A stretch of DNA of 64,000 nt. Origin: Notospermus geniculatus (lineage: Eukaryota; Nemertea; Pilidiophora; Heteronemertea; Lineidae). The stretch lies in assembly GCA_002633025.1 (NCBI GenBank), contig NMRB01000076.1:367900-431899 (forward strand), read 5' to 3'. This document shows, piece after piece, positions 1 to 11,244 of the stretch; within the stretch, counting starts at the first letter, position 1; every line of letters starts with the position of its first letter. The notes beneath the pieces are model-generated. The model searched no databases. It was not told the origin of the DNA and worked only from the letters and a program-made list of their open reading frames with translations. Both the position numbers and the translations under genes were made by a program.

Positions 1-1210
1 TGGACGAAAAATTCTCCTTAGGGCACAAATGGATCCTGGATAAAACTACAATACGAATGTAGTCCGTAACCTGGATGACATTTCAGAAATAACCTGGGAA
101 TGAATGGTGGATTCGTTATTAGGAATGTGAACAGTGAACCCTTCAGAATCTAACACAATTAGGCTGCTGTGACGGGCAAGTGGCAAGTATTGATACTGAA
201 AAATCCCGATAGGTATCTATCATGTCTTCCCCAAGAAACTGTGTCATTTGAATCCAGCATAGAGACAACGAGATACCTAATACTTTGAAGAGTACATGTA
301 CATCCATGTACTGAAAAGATGGATTTGGCAAACACAATGCATGGAATAGGATGCCATCTTTCAATAATCATGACGACACGAACTAGCATGTAAGAAGGCA
401 GGGAAGCCAAAAAGATGCTCAGTGTTGCTGTAATGAAAGGACTGCCTAGGGAAATCCTTTCTCCTTTTAATACCGGAAGAACTACCACAGGGGAAGGCTT
501 CCTCCGATTAGTTTACCAATACAGGGTCTTCTTTTGTGGATGGACCAGACCAATGGTACAATATGAAGAAAGATATCGGATAGGCTTGAAGAATGGTAGA
601 ATAGGTAACCTCAGGTACAGGTCTGGATTGAGTTATTGTCATCACTGATTCACCCAAATAAGAATGGAACTCAGAACTACATGTAAAGCATCATAAAGAC
701 GTCTTTTATTGCAAAGGCTGAGCAGTAAAATGATGGACAACACCACGGATAGATAAAGAAGGAATATTGGCCAGTCATAGCAGATAAACCAATTGATATA
801 TTATCACAATACTGTCAGGAGAGGACGCAAGATGACAATAAACCAGGCTCCACTCAATGCCCAAATCGCCACAGATTACGAGAGTTTTTCATTGCATTTG
901 TGAAGAATGTCCGCAATTATGTGTCAGCCACTGGAGTCTGATGCAATGCGGTGACTTGGTACACGGTCAAAAACCAAGGGGGAATTGGATAGACCAGCGT
1001 TGATATCCATCTTTTAAAGAACATCATTCCACAATATATTGGGGACAACAGAAGTCTACTTATGTCTTTTGTAAATTTCATTTGGGACAACAAAAGTGTA
1101 CCTTTGTCTCCTTTTGCCATCACTTTTCAATTCAATTTCAAACATTATATACTAAGTCAAGCGTACACATTTTATGGCAGTACCAGACTGACTGACATCA
1201 CCTAGCTTAC
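1..1210. other. RAP1GDS1 intron 3 (part), no exon seen
   Basis: This lies downstream of the donor of RAP1GDS1 exon 3 on the minus strand. I looked for the next armadillo-repeat exon and found nothing convincing. A 109-codon minus-strand open frame at 159-488 has no recognisable motif and no coding-like splice flanks, so I treat the stretch as intron. Confidence 0.6.
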
Positions 1211-1342
1211 TTGTTTTAGCCAATTCAGCCACCAGTTTGGCTGCTTTCTTGACATTCTCATCCGACTGTGTCACATGACGTTGTAGTTCTGGCAAGATTC
1301 CTTCGGCAACCAGGGCCTTCCCTGCTGAGGCTTTATCACAAT
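1211..1342 (-). CDS. RAP1GDS1: RAP1GDS1 (SmgGDS) exon 3, armadillo region
   Basis: Minus-strand exon of 132 nt. The acceptor is CTTTGCAG just upstream of 1342 and the donor is GTAAGC at 1210-1205. Entering in phase 1 it reads 44 codons without a stop, including ALVAEGILPELQRH and KKAAKLVAELAKT. These align with the first armadillo-type segment of animal SmgGDS (human has SGILQLFASLL and ANIIAEVAK at the same place). SmgGDS is a cytosolic armadillo protein that binds small GTPases with C-terminal polybasic, prenylated tails (Rap1, RhoA, Rac1) and helps their exchange and trafficking. The exon keeps phase 1 on both sides. Exon 2 lies 8.5 kb upstream on the same strand. The remaining exons are beyond base 1. 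Identity rests on remembered family sequence and on the fit with exons 1 and 2. Confidence 0.85.
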
Positions 1343-1839
1343 CTGCAAAGACAGAAAAGCAACTATTCAATAAGAATATTAAATGGTATTTCGTCTGGCC
1401 TGGCCTTGACCTTGACCAGTGACATTGAGAAGCAACTCACATGGAGTCATAGCACTGATCCCACTTCTACCCATGTAAATTATTGTTTGTTGCAAATTCT
1501 GTCTTTCAGTAGTGCGAAATCCCTAGGTGCATTCTTCAGGCGTGACGCTGCAACATTATCGTTGATATGACATCAGCTTCTTATCTGTCATAATTCTGAA
1601 TAATTTGGAGAGGACAATCAGAATTGGTTGTTAGGTTTGGCAGGTGATAAACAAATGACATAATTTCCACACTTGGTAAGATCATTAAGGGCTCTTTGAT
1701 GCACCGTTATGATATTTTTCTCCAGATATGGACAGATTTATGATGTGATGTTATTCCTTGGGTCAAAAAAAGCGCCGAGTGTGGGTGTATTGATGTGGCC
1801 ATCTCAAGCTACTAATGTTCCTCTCTTGGATGGGTCTTC

Positions 1840-2000
1840 TACTTGCCCTTGCTAAGGCACACTGTACAAAACACGGTCCCATGTGAGGACGTGAAGAGCC
1901 TGGGATGACTACGGTAATCCCACGTGGCCCAGGCAGATTCTAACCTGTGCCCCACAGCTCCTAAACGGACATGATAACCATTAGGCTATCGGGCTCCTCC
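1840..2000 (-). mobile_element. tRNA-derived SINE or tRNA pseudogene
   Basis: On the minus strand the sequence has a Pol III box A (TAGCCTAATGG, about 1978-1988) and a box B-like GGTTAGAATC (1936-1945). They sit at tRNA-like spacing with short acceptor-stem pairing between GCCCG and TGGGC. A tail of about 100 bp follows. It is degenerate, so it is not a functional tRNA. Confidence 0.55.
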
Positions 2001-2632
2001 TGGTATGCCAGGAATACCATTGACGACTCCAATTCCCATGGCATTGCAAAAGATGCTTAACGAGGCTGCTCACGTCTTCAACAGTTTTACAGGGCAATTT
2101 CCCAATAGCAGTCCTTCCCTTGAGGTTCACTACAACATCCACTGTACCTTACCATGATCTTATTCCAGAGAACTGATCAGATTAAGTCAATTTACACTTT
2201 CTAGAGTAAATTTTTCCTTTGAAATTAACCCCACGCAATAAACGCGAGGCGTATTCGGAGCAAAATTGACGCATGACTTGAACAACTCATCAGTTATTGC
2301 TATCAAATGAGATATCCATCTGGCCATGTCACACTATCTAATAGAAACCATTCAATTTACCAGTAAAGATTCGGCACCGATGAAGCCACCTGCTCCACAT
2401 ACTTCAGACCACAAGCATCAATATGTAGCTATAGCAACTAGCAATGTTCCAGTGGATTCGTCAGGACAGATTGGTCACTGCTGGGTGTTTTCAGGCAGGA
2501 AGCAGACACTGTCGCTAATTTGGCTTATCCTGGATTTCTTTTGATAATAATGACAGTATGAAGCTTATGTTCGCTTTCCACTGTATTACAGTCTCTAAGC
2601 ACTTCACATTGTTATCTCAGTCTCCTCGGAGA

Positions 2633-2778
2633 CCTTTCTGGGGGACTCAAGGAGCGGCTCATTCAGCGTATCCCTTGATCCTTTCAGACCGGATCTGATA
2701 CAGAGCACAACTCGGCCGGGAATTGAACTTGTGACCTCTTGGTTGCAAGTCCGACATCCAACCACTGCGTTCCACAGC
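2633..2778 (-). mobile_element. tRNA-derived SINE
   Basis: The minus strand shows a box A-like TGGTTGGA (2757-2764) and a box B AAGTTCAATTCC (2719-2730), with a GC-rich non-tRNA tail toward 2633. This is the head-plus-tail layout of a tRNA SINE. Confidence 0.6.
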
Positions 2779-2814
2779 GAAACATATAGCATTACAGGCC
2801 TATGGAATAAGCTA

Positions 2815-2868
2815 CGCATGCCCAGTAGATCTTGCGCATGCCCAGTAGATCTTGCGCATGCCCATTAG
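2815..2868. repeat. 20 bp tandem repeat, about 2.7 copies
   Basis: The unit CGCATGCCCAGTAGATCTTG begins at 2815, 2835 and 2855. The first two copies are identical. Confidence 0.9.
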
Positions 2869-3963
2869 TTGGTCGGAGAAGGGCCGGCGGTCAAAGGTAG
2901 AATCAATTTCTCATGTTAACCCACCTCGTGCATTGTGTTGCTAATGGCAGTTGATATTACGCTCCACCCCAATCCGCTGGTTGGACGAAAGTTGGAAGAC
3001 AGAGAAGGCGCAAAGACCTTGTGTCACTCGTACACAATACGCCGGACTGAGCCTATGAATAATGATTGATGTGGGATTGGCCAGCGTAATTTTGTCATCG
3101 CCGAGTTCACATGAAAACCGACAGCTTTTTTGCTAGGCAATGGATGCATTTGGCAATGGCTTCATTGCATAGTTACTAAGTATAGCTATGCTCACAACAA
3201 AGTTGAAGTTGCTGTCGCGCGGATACCAGAAGTAATGCTTGATTGAAATAAAAACCTCCTTATTGGGACCAGGCCACTGAGAATGTATAATGTATAATGA
3301 TTTAAAAGATTCCTTTGTCAAGAAACGTTTGTGGGTCTGATAGAAAATACTTGTTTTATCCCTTCGAAGACAACGCCGTTTGTGGCACGCCTCGATGTCC
3401 GTAACACTAACACCAGCACTACCGAGAGATTTTAGGATATATTTGACAATTTGTTCGCATTCTTATACAGAGTCCGGGCTAATTTATAGACACACAATGC
3501 ATTGCATCAAAGATGGCTGCGCCCATGGCTGGTTTTTACACATTACGTGTTTCGGTGTGCGTTCTCCATACGCATCAAACTTTAAAAAGAAAGAGAGTGT
3601 AGTGATGTTGGTATGATGTTGTCTTCAGTATCTGCACGTCATCATGTCTGACTCTGCTTCTTACAATGTTGGGTTGGTTATCGTTGCTGATTCACACTTC
3701 CGCCTGGGCCACAGTTTTGACTTCCAATTCCATCTGCCGTATATGTAGTATGTTTGCCTATTATTTAGTCAACTTCCACAGCAAAACCAACAACAGTCTA
3801 CTCATCCAATCTTGACATCAGCGAAATACCCATCAATAATTTATCATCAAGCCAGGAAGTAATCGGAAAGTTTATCCACAGTACAGCCGGAGGGTTGGCT
3901 TCATCAAAATCACATGTCTAGTCATGGGGAAAATACACCCGGCAAGGAAATAAGAGAGTGAAA

Positions 3964-4078
3964 GTGCATCCTCCCAGCGGAGGGCTTTGGTCTCGTTCCT
4001 CTTCGTCCCGACGTATGCTCTGCATCATATAAAGAGGAATGAGACCAAAGTCCTGTCGTGGGGAGATGATGCAGGCAC
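3964..4078. mobile_element. Foldback element, family member 1
   Basis: Inverted arms share GTGCATC/GATGATGCA ends and an inner TTTGGTCTC...GAGACCAAAG pair with CTCTTC/AAGAGG beside it. A second copy with the same layout is at 33752-33867. A partial one may sit near 50815. Confidence 0.6.
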
Positions 4079-4654
4079 TGCTCCACGTTTCCTCCTGTGA
4101 GTTGACTTTCAATAGGCAATTCCATCAGTAATGATGCTGTACTGCTGGGCCTTCTCTCGTCGGTGTGAAATAAAATAGCAGCAGTCATTATCAAATTTGT
4201 CCTGGCCTTGTCAAAAACAGTGGGAAACACCATTTCTCCAAACAAAATCATGTTATTCCAAGCTTCTATAGCATATTTCAACTAACATTTACAGGACACA
4301 TTTTGTGCTCACAGCTATTGATTGCTGATGAGAGTAAAATAGACCCATCAATTAGATGATCCCTCCTCATTAATCTGCCACTAAACCGGGATCAATAGAC
4401 TAGCATGGAGGCGAGTATTGAATGGGCGAACTTTCACAGAAGCTGCATGGATGTGTTCAGCATCCCTGGGACTCTACCAATAGAAGCAAACTAGAGGCTA
4501 AGTGGGGAACATGTTTCAAAACATCTGAACGGAAGGACCATAGTTTAGCCATTCCCACCACATGATATTTAAGTGTAGATTCTGACATTTCTTCGTAGAA
4601 CCTGGCATTTGGACCAATTGGCCATTTCCAACAACACCATGATCAATATGGAAT

Positions 4655-4735
4655 ACTGGGTAAACCTCCCTTGGTGGACACCCCTGCTAGGAGGACACCT
4701 CTCTCTTGTGGACACTGAAGTTCGCCCCTGAATCA
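4655..4735. repeat. Dispersed GGACACC repeat, partial copy
   Basis: Contains AACCTCCC, GGACACCCCTG and GGAGGACACCTCTCT. Related copies are at 9275-9440, 13375-13465 and 33290-33470. Confidence 0.55.
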
Positions 4736-5430
4736 GTAATTTCCCATCAACCTGGTCTATAGAATCAGGACTTCACTCAATGAAGGAGAGCATCTGTCTT
4801 CCACAAAAGGTATCCTTTACGGAGAGGTCCTACAGCACTTGAAGAGTACATTGAGGCAAATTGTCCGGCTTAATCCCCCCTGTGACAGATAATAGGGATG
4901 ACAACTTCATCAGAAATCCAATGTTGATGATGTTGCTATATTTACTTTGGCTAATGTTGTTGACATCACCCACGCTCGATGGGATATGTAATATGAAAAC
5001 GATGTGTCATCAGAGGTTGATCATCCACACCTAATGCCATTTATTTATACCGTCTGTCTGCTCCAATTGCTTCAACTTGGAAGCAGTGTTTGCCGAATAC
5101 ACCTGAAAATATTGACCAAAATGAAGAAGAATTCTTCCTACAGCAAAAATAAAGAAACTTTACTCAAATAATTTTCCACATAAGCCATCAATTAGGAAAG
5201 TTACCACTCTGAATATGTCGCTGCTCATGCTTGGTATGCGTCTGCTAGCTTGCCAATTTGTGTAAGTTGTCGACACTCAAACTCACTTGGTATACCACAT
5301 CATTGACTACAACAATTGATAGGGAAACCTTTGAAATGGACTTCATTTGGATTCTGGGCATTGAATCAGTTGCACTACAACCAGGGTGCTTAATATTGGA
5401 TAAAATGAGTGGGCGGCACATTGCCTGCTT

Positions 5431-5790
5431 CTTGAGTAGATGGAGGGCTGCTCCAGTGTCTGCTGCTTGAGCAGATGGAGGGCTGCTCCAGTGTCTGCTG
5501 TTTGAGTAGATGGAGGACTGCTCCAGTGTCTGCTGCTTGAGTAGAGCAGATGGAGGGCTGCTCCAGTGTCTGCTGTTTGAGTAGATGGAGGGCTGCTTCA
5601 GTGCCGGCCCTGCTGTTTGAGTAGAGGGGAGGCTGCTCCAGTGCCTGCTGCTTGAGTAGAGGGAGGGCTGCTCCATTGTCTACGTCTTAAGTAGATGGGT
5701 GCTCCAGTGCCTGCTTCTTGAGTAGAATGGACGGTTGCTCCGGTGTGTACTATTTGAGTACCGTAGATGGGGGGCTGTTCCAGTGTCTGA
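5431..5790. repeat. 35 bp tandem repeat, about 10 copies
   Basis: Units begin with CTTGAGTAGATGGAGG at 5431, 5466, 5501, 5536 and onward, each followed by GCTGCTCCAGTGTCTGCTG. The first four are exactly 35 bp apart. Later ones carry small insertions and drift. The minus strand is open through the array, but this reflects the period and is not evidence of a gene. A small hairpin (CTTGATGTAGA with TCTACATCAAG) follows at about 5792-5828. Confidence 0.9.
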
Positions 5791-6496
5791 CTTGATGTAG
5801 ATCTGTCATGTCTGTTCTACATCAAGTTGGACATTGGCAGACACTGCAATTAATGGAGGACATCTCTTAGCAGACACATCAAGAAGACATCACAAAATAT
5901 TGTCCCATAACCACATGCCAAATGATAATTCATGGCACTTTACAACAACACCTCCTTGAATCCACTTTGGATTCACGAACAAATTTGTGTCGGGAAATTG
6001 ATGGGCTACCATCGTTACACAGCAGCCAGGAAATGACACCCATCATACCCTCTGACAAGACATACATATTCATATATGCAAACGAAGACGCCTTGGGCAT
6101 ATCAAGAAGCAAGACAATCACCATCAGCTGATGAAAGAGATGACGGCTGAAAACTTCCGAAGCTGTTGTTACATAGAACTGCTCATGCTTCTTATGGTAA
6201 TCCCCAGTATAATTCAATGGCAATCCTGCTTCAAGGAAGCCCAGAGGGCCAAGTGTTCTGCAAGGTTACCGGCTCATCTTCTAGAATTGCCAAGGTTCAT
6301 CAGAGTGAATGGATGTACCACAGATTTGCTTGTCCTATTGAGTAAGCAATGGGTGCTATTATATTGAACCTGGGGAGAGCCGAGTCCCAAATACAGCGAT
6401 AGACAACACTGGGCAAAGTGATGTTTTCGAGGAGAGGAGTACCCGCCGAAAACCTGTGCTTTCAAAAAGATTCGCCCTCTTTATCACATGAAGAAT

Positions 6497-6580
6497 GGGC
6501 CCAACTGGGGATCGAACCCAGGACCTCAGAGGTGACAGGTGCTGATGTTTGCACTGCACCACTCTGACAGCCCAAGGGTT
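6497..6580 (-). mobile_element. tRNA-derived SINE
   Basis: The minus strand carries a box A-like AGTGGTGCAGTG (about 6551-6564) and box B GGGTTCGATCCC (6508-6519). It shares CTGTCAGAGTGG, CATCAG and GTTCGATCCCCAGTTG with the plus-strand copy at 15003, so the two are one family. Confidence 0.7.
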
Positions 6581-6630
6581 GTTCGTGGCTCCATGTTCGT
6601 TGACAGACAGCGAGGAGCTGAATGTTTGAG

Positions 6631-6821
6631 TAAAGGCCCATTTCCACTATAGCGGATTCCGCCGCGTCTTGCGGCGAGCGGAGCGGTTTTCACAGGCATT
6701 GGGATAATCAATAGGCCATTGTATTGTTAAACCATCGAAGGATCCAAAGCCCTGTGAAAACCGCACCACTCGCCGGAAACCGCCGCGGAATCCGCTCTTG
6801 TGGAAACGGGCAGGCCCTTTA
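6631..6821. mobile_element. MITE-like inverted-repeat element
   Basis: The ends are TAAAGGCCCATTTCCAC and, inverted on the right, TAAAGGGCC...GTTTCCAC. Further inside both arms have GCGGATTCCGC and GGTTTTCACAGG. The outer TA may be the target-site duplication. No ORF is inside. Confidence 0.7.
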
Positions 6822-7661
6822 GGGTGGAATTCAGACCGACGTTCAGCCGAAGAAGACAAGACACCCACTAAACTCGCGATCAATGAGTTAGGATCATGAA
6901 TATTTCAACCCCTCATCCTGTGTTACCACCTGCAGTAATCCAATTTCACCTCGTCTAATCATCTTCTGCTTGATGAGATCTCATTGTCGCTTAACTAGAG
7001 AAGATAAATCACAAGGCGGACGAGATGAGATTTTGAAACCGGGGGCACGGCTTATAAACTTCGGAGGATGAAAAGGCCTCCGTAATTGGATATACCCTAA
7101 CACTCGTTTTCTCTATCCAAAGAAAAATATATGATTCAAATGAAGATGATTCAAAGTTTCTAGAGACGGGATACCTCAAAGCGATAGTCTTGTTCTTTGA
7201 TTAGTCACGTAAAGTTTTTAAACATTCCTCACTGATAAAATATCTCGTCTTCAGATCTGTTTTGATAGATTTTTAACTAGTTACATGAATGATTATGTCT
7301 CTCTTTGAAGATTGGATTCACCATCTCCCTCGATGATGTATCTTATACATCAAAGAGTACGCTCTGTTGCATTTCCTTCGATATTCACCTGCTAAGTATG
7401 GCAAACTGTACACGAAAAACTTCAAACATATATATCGTCAGGTTTCAGTGTAAGACTTATCCTCTCACTGCATCAGATGTAAACATACGTACATGGCATG
7501 AAAGCAGGGGAGGCGTGCTTCAAAGAAGACTGCATTCAGACATGTCAGAGTCTAGTGCATGAGGATAACCTCAAGGACAAACACAGTCACAATCACATCC
7601 TCATAACAATACCATCGCTATCATGTCAGACTATACCAGTCTCATACTTCAGCTACTGTTA

Positions 7662-7793
7662 GGCTTCCCTTACATGGAAGTATATGGTATACGAAAACAC
7701 CACGGTTAACAAAGGCTTCCTGAGGATTCAAGACCGTGAAGCCATTGTTAACCGGCGTTTTCGTATACCGTATACTTCTATGTAAGGGAAGCC
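7662..7793. mobile_element. PIF/Harbinger-like MITE, 132 bp
   Basis: Arms of roughly 45 bp start GGCTTCCCTTACAT and, on the right, end ATGTAAGGGAAGCC. Direct TTA triplets flank both sides (7659-7661 and 7794-7796). A TTA duplication is the hallmark of PIF/Harbinger elements. Confidence 0.75.
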
Positions 7794-8527
7794 TTAGACA
7801 CTTTCAGGACTATTCAATGATGGTACACCTTTCAGAGAAACTTTGCCAGGCCAAATGTTGTCTTTGCTATTCATATAAATGTCTCCAGGGTCTAAATACC
7901 AAATGTACCCATATATTGATTACCCGGTAGTTTGTTGCATACAGAAGAAACACTTTTAAATTGCCAAAGGAAATGTCAACTTCAGCAAACAAGAATTAGT
8001 GCAATATCTGACATGTCTGACATTTTGTCAGCAATAAGAGATTTGTTCTCATATCTGTAGTCAATAAATGTGACATGTAAAATCTTTACTATTGAGCCAA
8101 CATCCATGAGCTGCCTGAAATACAGTCAACTTTTTAAAGCGAGGGCCAGGGGCAAAATCAATCATACCTCAACCCCCACACATTGAGGGAAATAAAAGGT
8201 GAACTTTAATCTGAGGGTGGGAATATCCTCTTTTAAACAGAATTGATACATAGTCAATAGATACATGTAAATCAATAAATTTCTCAATATAGCCCACAAG
8301 ATCCCATGAATATTGAAAGAAATGAGAGTAAATTGATTTTTTTGTGAAAAATTGATGGAAGACCTATTTGGAGCAACAGGTTTGTAGGAGATAAAGTGTC
8401 ATAAAAACATGAGGGGCAATGTTATTCTCACACTGTCAATGTCCGAAACAACAAAAATTCAAAAGCAAGCTCTCAGATGAATGTTTGGTGTACATGTAGG
8501 AAGAAACGCCAAGTAGCTCAGTGGCCA

Positions 8528-8636
8528 GGGGCCTATTTCATAAAGTGACTTTAAGCTAATAGTACCATTAACTCAATGCATTTTCCATTTGGTTAAAGGT
8601 ACCATTAGCTTAAAGTTACTTTATGAAACAGGCCCC
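8528..8636. mobile_element. MITE family A, copy 1
   Basis: 109 bp with near-perfect arms: GGGGCCTATTTCATAAAG at the left, CTTTATGAAACAGGCCCC at the right, and TTAAGCTAATAGTACCATT inside the left arm. An almost identical copy of the same length is at 15139-15247. Confidence 0.8.
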
Positions 8637-9274
8637 AGGTTACCAGGACATGTCGTTTTAATGTTGAAACCAAGTGGAAACAGCACTTGCATTTTAAGGA
8701 TCCATGATGATCCACAGGTCCCGGCCACACCCACCATTCAAGCGTTAATTCTACATCATCATGTACATGTACATGTTGCAAAAGACTGATGCCCTTTTCT
8801 CCGCCAAACCCTGTGTTAATGATGAAGCAGCAGTTACCATATCACGACTATGCTCATGAACAATCAGGGATAATCTTGTCATAATGCCCCGGGCGTGTCA
8901 ATCTATGATGGCTGATTGTCTCATCAGGTTTACAACATTGTGTTAGCAATGAAATAAAGAGATGGAGAGTCAGTACACCAACGATCTCAGAAATGTGACT
9001 GAACTAGATTGTCCACTGACTCACTGTGGTGAAATCTGTATAGATCCCACATGTCAATTCCATATTCTGGAAAAGTCTGATTTTATGTTACTTCATGCAA
9101 TGATTCAAAGACTGCCTCATAATCTTCAGGTACATGTAGGAGGAAACTGGAGTCTCCATGGATACTACCATACCAGTGTATCACACAACACTGAGAGTGA
9201 GAGATTTGCCCAATGAGTGAAGAAAGGGTATGACCAGAATTTGAAACCACAGCTTCAGAGAAGCTCAACTTATA

Positions 9275-9440
9275 CAGTGGAACCTCTCTATTAAGGACAC
9301 CTTTGGGCCTGAAAAATGTTGTCCTTAATTGAGAGGTGTCCTCAAAATGAATAGAAATGATCAATTTGGGACTGAACTTTAGTGTCCTCAATAGAGAGGT
9401 GTCCTGGCAGAGCTGTCCACTAAGAGAGGTCCGAATGTAC
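9275..9440. repeat. Dispersed GGACACC repeat
   Basis: Begins CAGTGGAACCTCTCTATTAA and repeats GAGAGGTGTCCT on alternating strands. The same modules recur at 4655, 13375 and 33290. An open minus-strand frame over it is a by-product. Confidence 0.7.
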
Positions 9441-9879
9441 ATCTTTGGTAACAGATGACAATGTTTCCAGAGCCTAACTCCAGTTTCCCATATAAGTGGA
9501 ATCCTACTAAATACCAGATAAGCACCAGTCCATAATCAGTCTCTAGTAGTCAATAAAAGCAAGAGTATTCAGGTTTGCCAGGGTCCTGGCCCGAAGACAT
9601 ACATTTTTCATCATCAGATTCAGACGTGTCTAGACAGGACGAGGAAAGAGAACATAGTGATCAATATCCACAAGGAAGAGTAACATCATCCTGTCTGAGG
9701 CCGGGTGGATGACATGACGTCATCTAATTGCTAGCTGTCCGCAATCTGGGACAGAAAAGGCAGTAAGGGATGTTTGGTATTGGGATCATTTTCTATTACT
9801 CATCATAGCCTACATCAAATCGACAACATGCAAATGACTCCCCAATTAGCGAAGAGAGTGTCATTCAATCAAAACATAC

Positions 9880-9978
9880 CTTCTGCTGTGATCATCTCAG
9901 TGATGTCATCGATACATTTTTCAGTCACAGCAGGCGACTCATGCAGTTTCATTTTCTTCAGCTCAGCTAACAAATTAT
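9880..9978 (-). CDS. RAP1GDS1: RAP1GDS1 (SmgGDS) exon 2, N-terminal helix
   Basis: Minus-strand exon of 99 nt between acceptor TATTTTCAG and donor GTATGT. Joined to the ATGG of exon 1 it begins MDNLLAELKKMKL, closely matching the start of SmgGDS (human MADNLSDTLKKLKI), and continues with ESPAVTEKCIDDITEMIT. It ends in phase 1, which is the phase exon 3 needs (the junction codon is GAT). This is the cap helix region preceding the armadillo repeats. Intron 1 is 563 bp and intron 2 is 8.5 kb. A plus-strand open frame over the same bases is a shadow. Confidence 0.88.
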
Positions 9979-10132
9979 CTGAAAATACATAACAACACAG
10001 AAACATATATAGAGGATTGAAAGAAGACTTAGGTCTCAGTTGAGTGAGTGGGAGCATCTCTCAATTTTGATTCTTCATTATTCTCAAAGAGAAGGCGAGC
10101 ACAAAATCGACACACAATATGATAATGTATAT

Positions 10133-10192
10133 AAAGTCCATTTCCAGAATATTTGGGGTCGAAAATTTGCAAATATTCTGGAAATGGACTTT
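10133..10192. repeat. Perfect 22 bp hairpin with a recurrent loop
   Basis: The left arm 10133-10154 (AAAGTCCATTTCC...) is exactly complementary to 10171-10192. The 16-base loop GGGGTCGAAAATTTGC recurs intact at 63001-63016 in another foldback. Outer TATA-rich bases extend the pairing with a slip. Confidence 0.9.
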
Positions 10193-10541
10193 TTATATAG
10201 GGGCCTACATTTTCATTATTCTCAATTCACTTTGATCCAACAGGCAGCAGCAATATTATAATTCAATATGAAATCTACGCATTTCTGACAGACATTGGAA
10301 CCGAGCAAGTAGGCAGCATCAACGATTAAATCGTATCACACATTACAGTATGATGATGGGCACAAATCCATACGTTGTCGTACACTACTGTATACACAGT
10401 GAGTAGGCCTACACTTTCATGATTTGTCACAGGGAGAAGCCATCAATAAAACACTGCACACGGAAAATTTACAACGGTCATCGACACAAATTGATGATAT
10501 TCCGGAAGATGATACATAAAGACAACTTTCTGATAACTTAC

Positions 10542-10545
10542 CCAT
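10542..10545 (-). CDS. RAP1GDS1: RAP1GDS1 exon 1, coding part is ATGG only
   Basis: On the minus strand AAAATCATGG is followed by a strong donor GTAAGT (from 10541). Splicing to the ATAATTTG of exon 2 makes ATG GAT AAT TTG, that is MDNL. The start codon thus lies almost at the exon end, with the 5' UTR running upstream toward about 10780. No other ATG gives a frame that enters exon 2 correctly. Confidence 0.8.
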
Positions 10546-10691
10546 GATTTTACTGAACGGCGATCGCTACAAACATAGGATATCCCACAGATTTTACGAA
10601 TACTGAGCCAACAGCTAAAGCCATGCTCCGGGAAGTAACGATGCCGGGTGAACTCTGACCTCCGACCTTTGGCACAGTATTTATCCGCCAT
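10542..10691 (-). other. Upstream ORF overlapping the RAP1GDS1 start
   Basis: An ATG at 10691 (minus strand, MADKYCAKG...) opens 50 codons that run over the main ATG in another frame. After splicing they stop three codons into exon 2 (ATA ATT TGT TAG). If transcription starts upstream of 10691, the uORF could repress or tune translation of the main frame. The transcription start is not known. Confidence 0.45.
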
Positions 10692-11127
10692 GAGAAAACG
10701 AGGTCGAATGATTCTGCAATGTTTTCGCAGGTGGCAGCTACTGTCAGACTCCAAGGAAGTGGCGGGGGAATATGTTACGAAGCGAAATATTCAAAAAGTT
10801 TTCTGGACTTTATGTGAAGTACCTTGAAAGTGTTTGTTGACAATATTTTCACGGGCACTTGCCAAAATATCCTTGCCCCGTGAGAACCGACAGCTAGTGG
10901 GGAGTTGAGAATATAAACAAACCACATGTGATGGGGTGCGATTAAAACCACATGTAAAACATATTCAGCAGCGGTATTTCCAGCGAATAGCAGTGGGTCA
11001 TCTACAGGTATCTTCTGACATAGTCAGTCTGACTACAGAGCGCTGCTTTTGAGTAGTTTCGGTCTTTAGCATACACAGCTCGATTTCGACCCTCCGCGGG
11101 ATTAGTTCCCAAAACCCCTGAATACCC
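10546..11127. promoter_or_regulatory. Shared promoter of two divergent genes
   Basis: The start codons of RAP1GDS1 (minus) and the PDZ gene (plus) are 582 bp apart with no other gene between them, so this interval must hold both 5' UTRs and core promoters. It is less AT-rich than the flanks and has several CpGs near both starts. I see no clear TATA box. Confidence 0.65.
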
Positions 11128-11244
11128 ATGGCAGTCTCACCGAAGATCAATATGGCTTACATCGTCACCCTCTACGGTGGAACCCCATGGGGTTTTAGGA
11201 TTAAAGGAGGGATAGATACCAGTGAACCTATTCAAATTTCTACG
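11128..11244 (+). CDS. Synaptopodin-2-like PDZ gene, exon 1 (PDZ first half)
   Basis: The exon is 117 nt, 39 codons, ending in phase 0 at donor GTAAGT. It reads MAVSPKINMAYIVTLYGG then TPWGFRIKGGIDTSEPIQIST. PWGF (residues 20-23) is the carboxylate-binding loop in the form typical of PDLIM/ALP-Enigma and synaptopodin-2 PDZ domains, which act at Z-discs and stress fibres. ATG 11128 is preferred because it lies in CCCATGG context at the promoter side. Met9 is a possible second start. The second half of the domain is 27 kb away at 38222 and completes a normal PDZ of about 85 residues. The family call comes from the PDZ form and the later Ser/Pro-rich exon and could equally be called PDLIM-like, but no LIM domain is seen. 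Confidence 0.85.

Larger units (their letters stand above)
1343..9879. other. RAP1GDS1 intron 2 (8.5 kb)
   Basis: The intron lies between exons 2 and 3 on the minus strand and has no further RAP1GDS1 exon that I can support. It contains SINEs, a 35 bp tandem array, several foldback elements and a copy of a dispersed GGACACC-type repeat, all listed separately. The remaining stretches are AT-rich and show no structure I can name. Confidence 0.7.

Noticed and set aside
5245-5676. 143-codon minus-strand repeat protein
   Set aside because: It is produced by the 35 bp tandem array. The frame is open because of the period.
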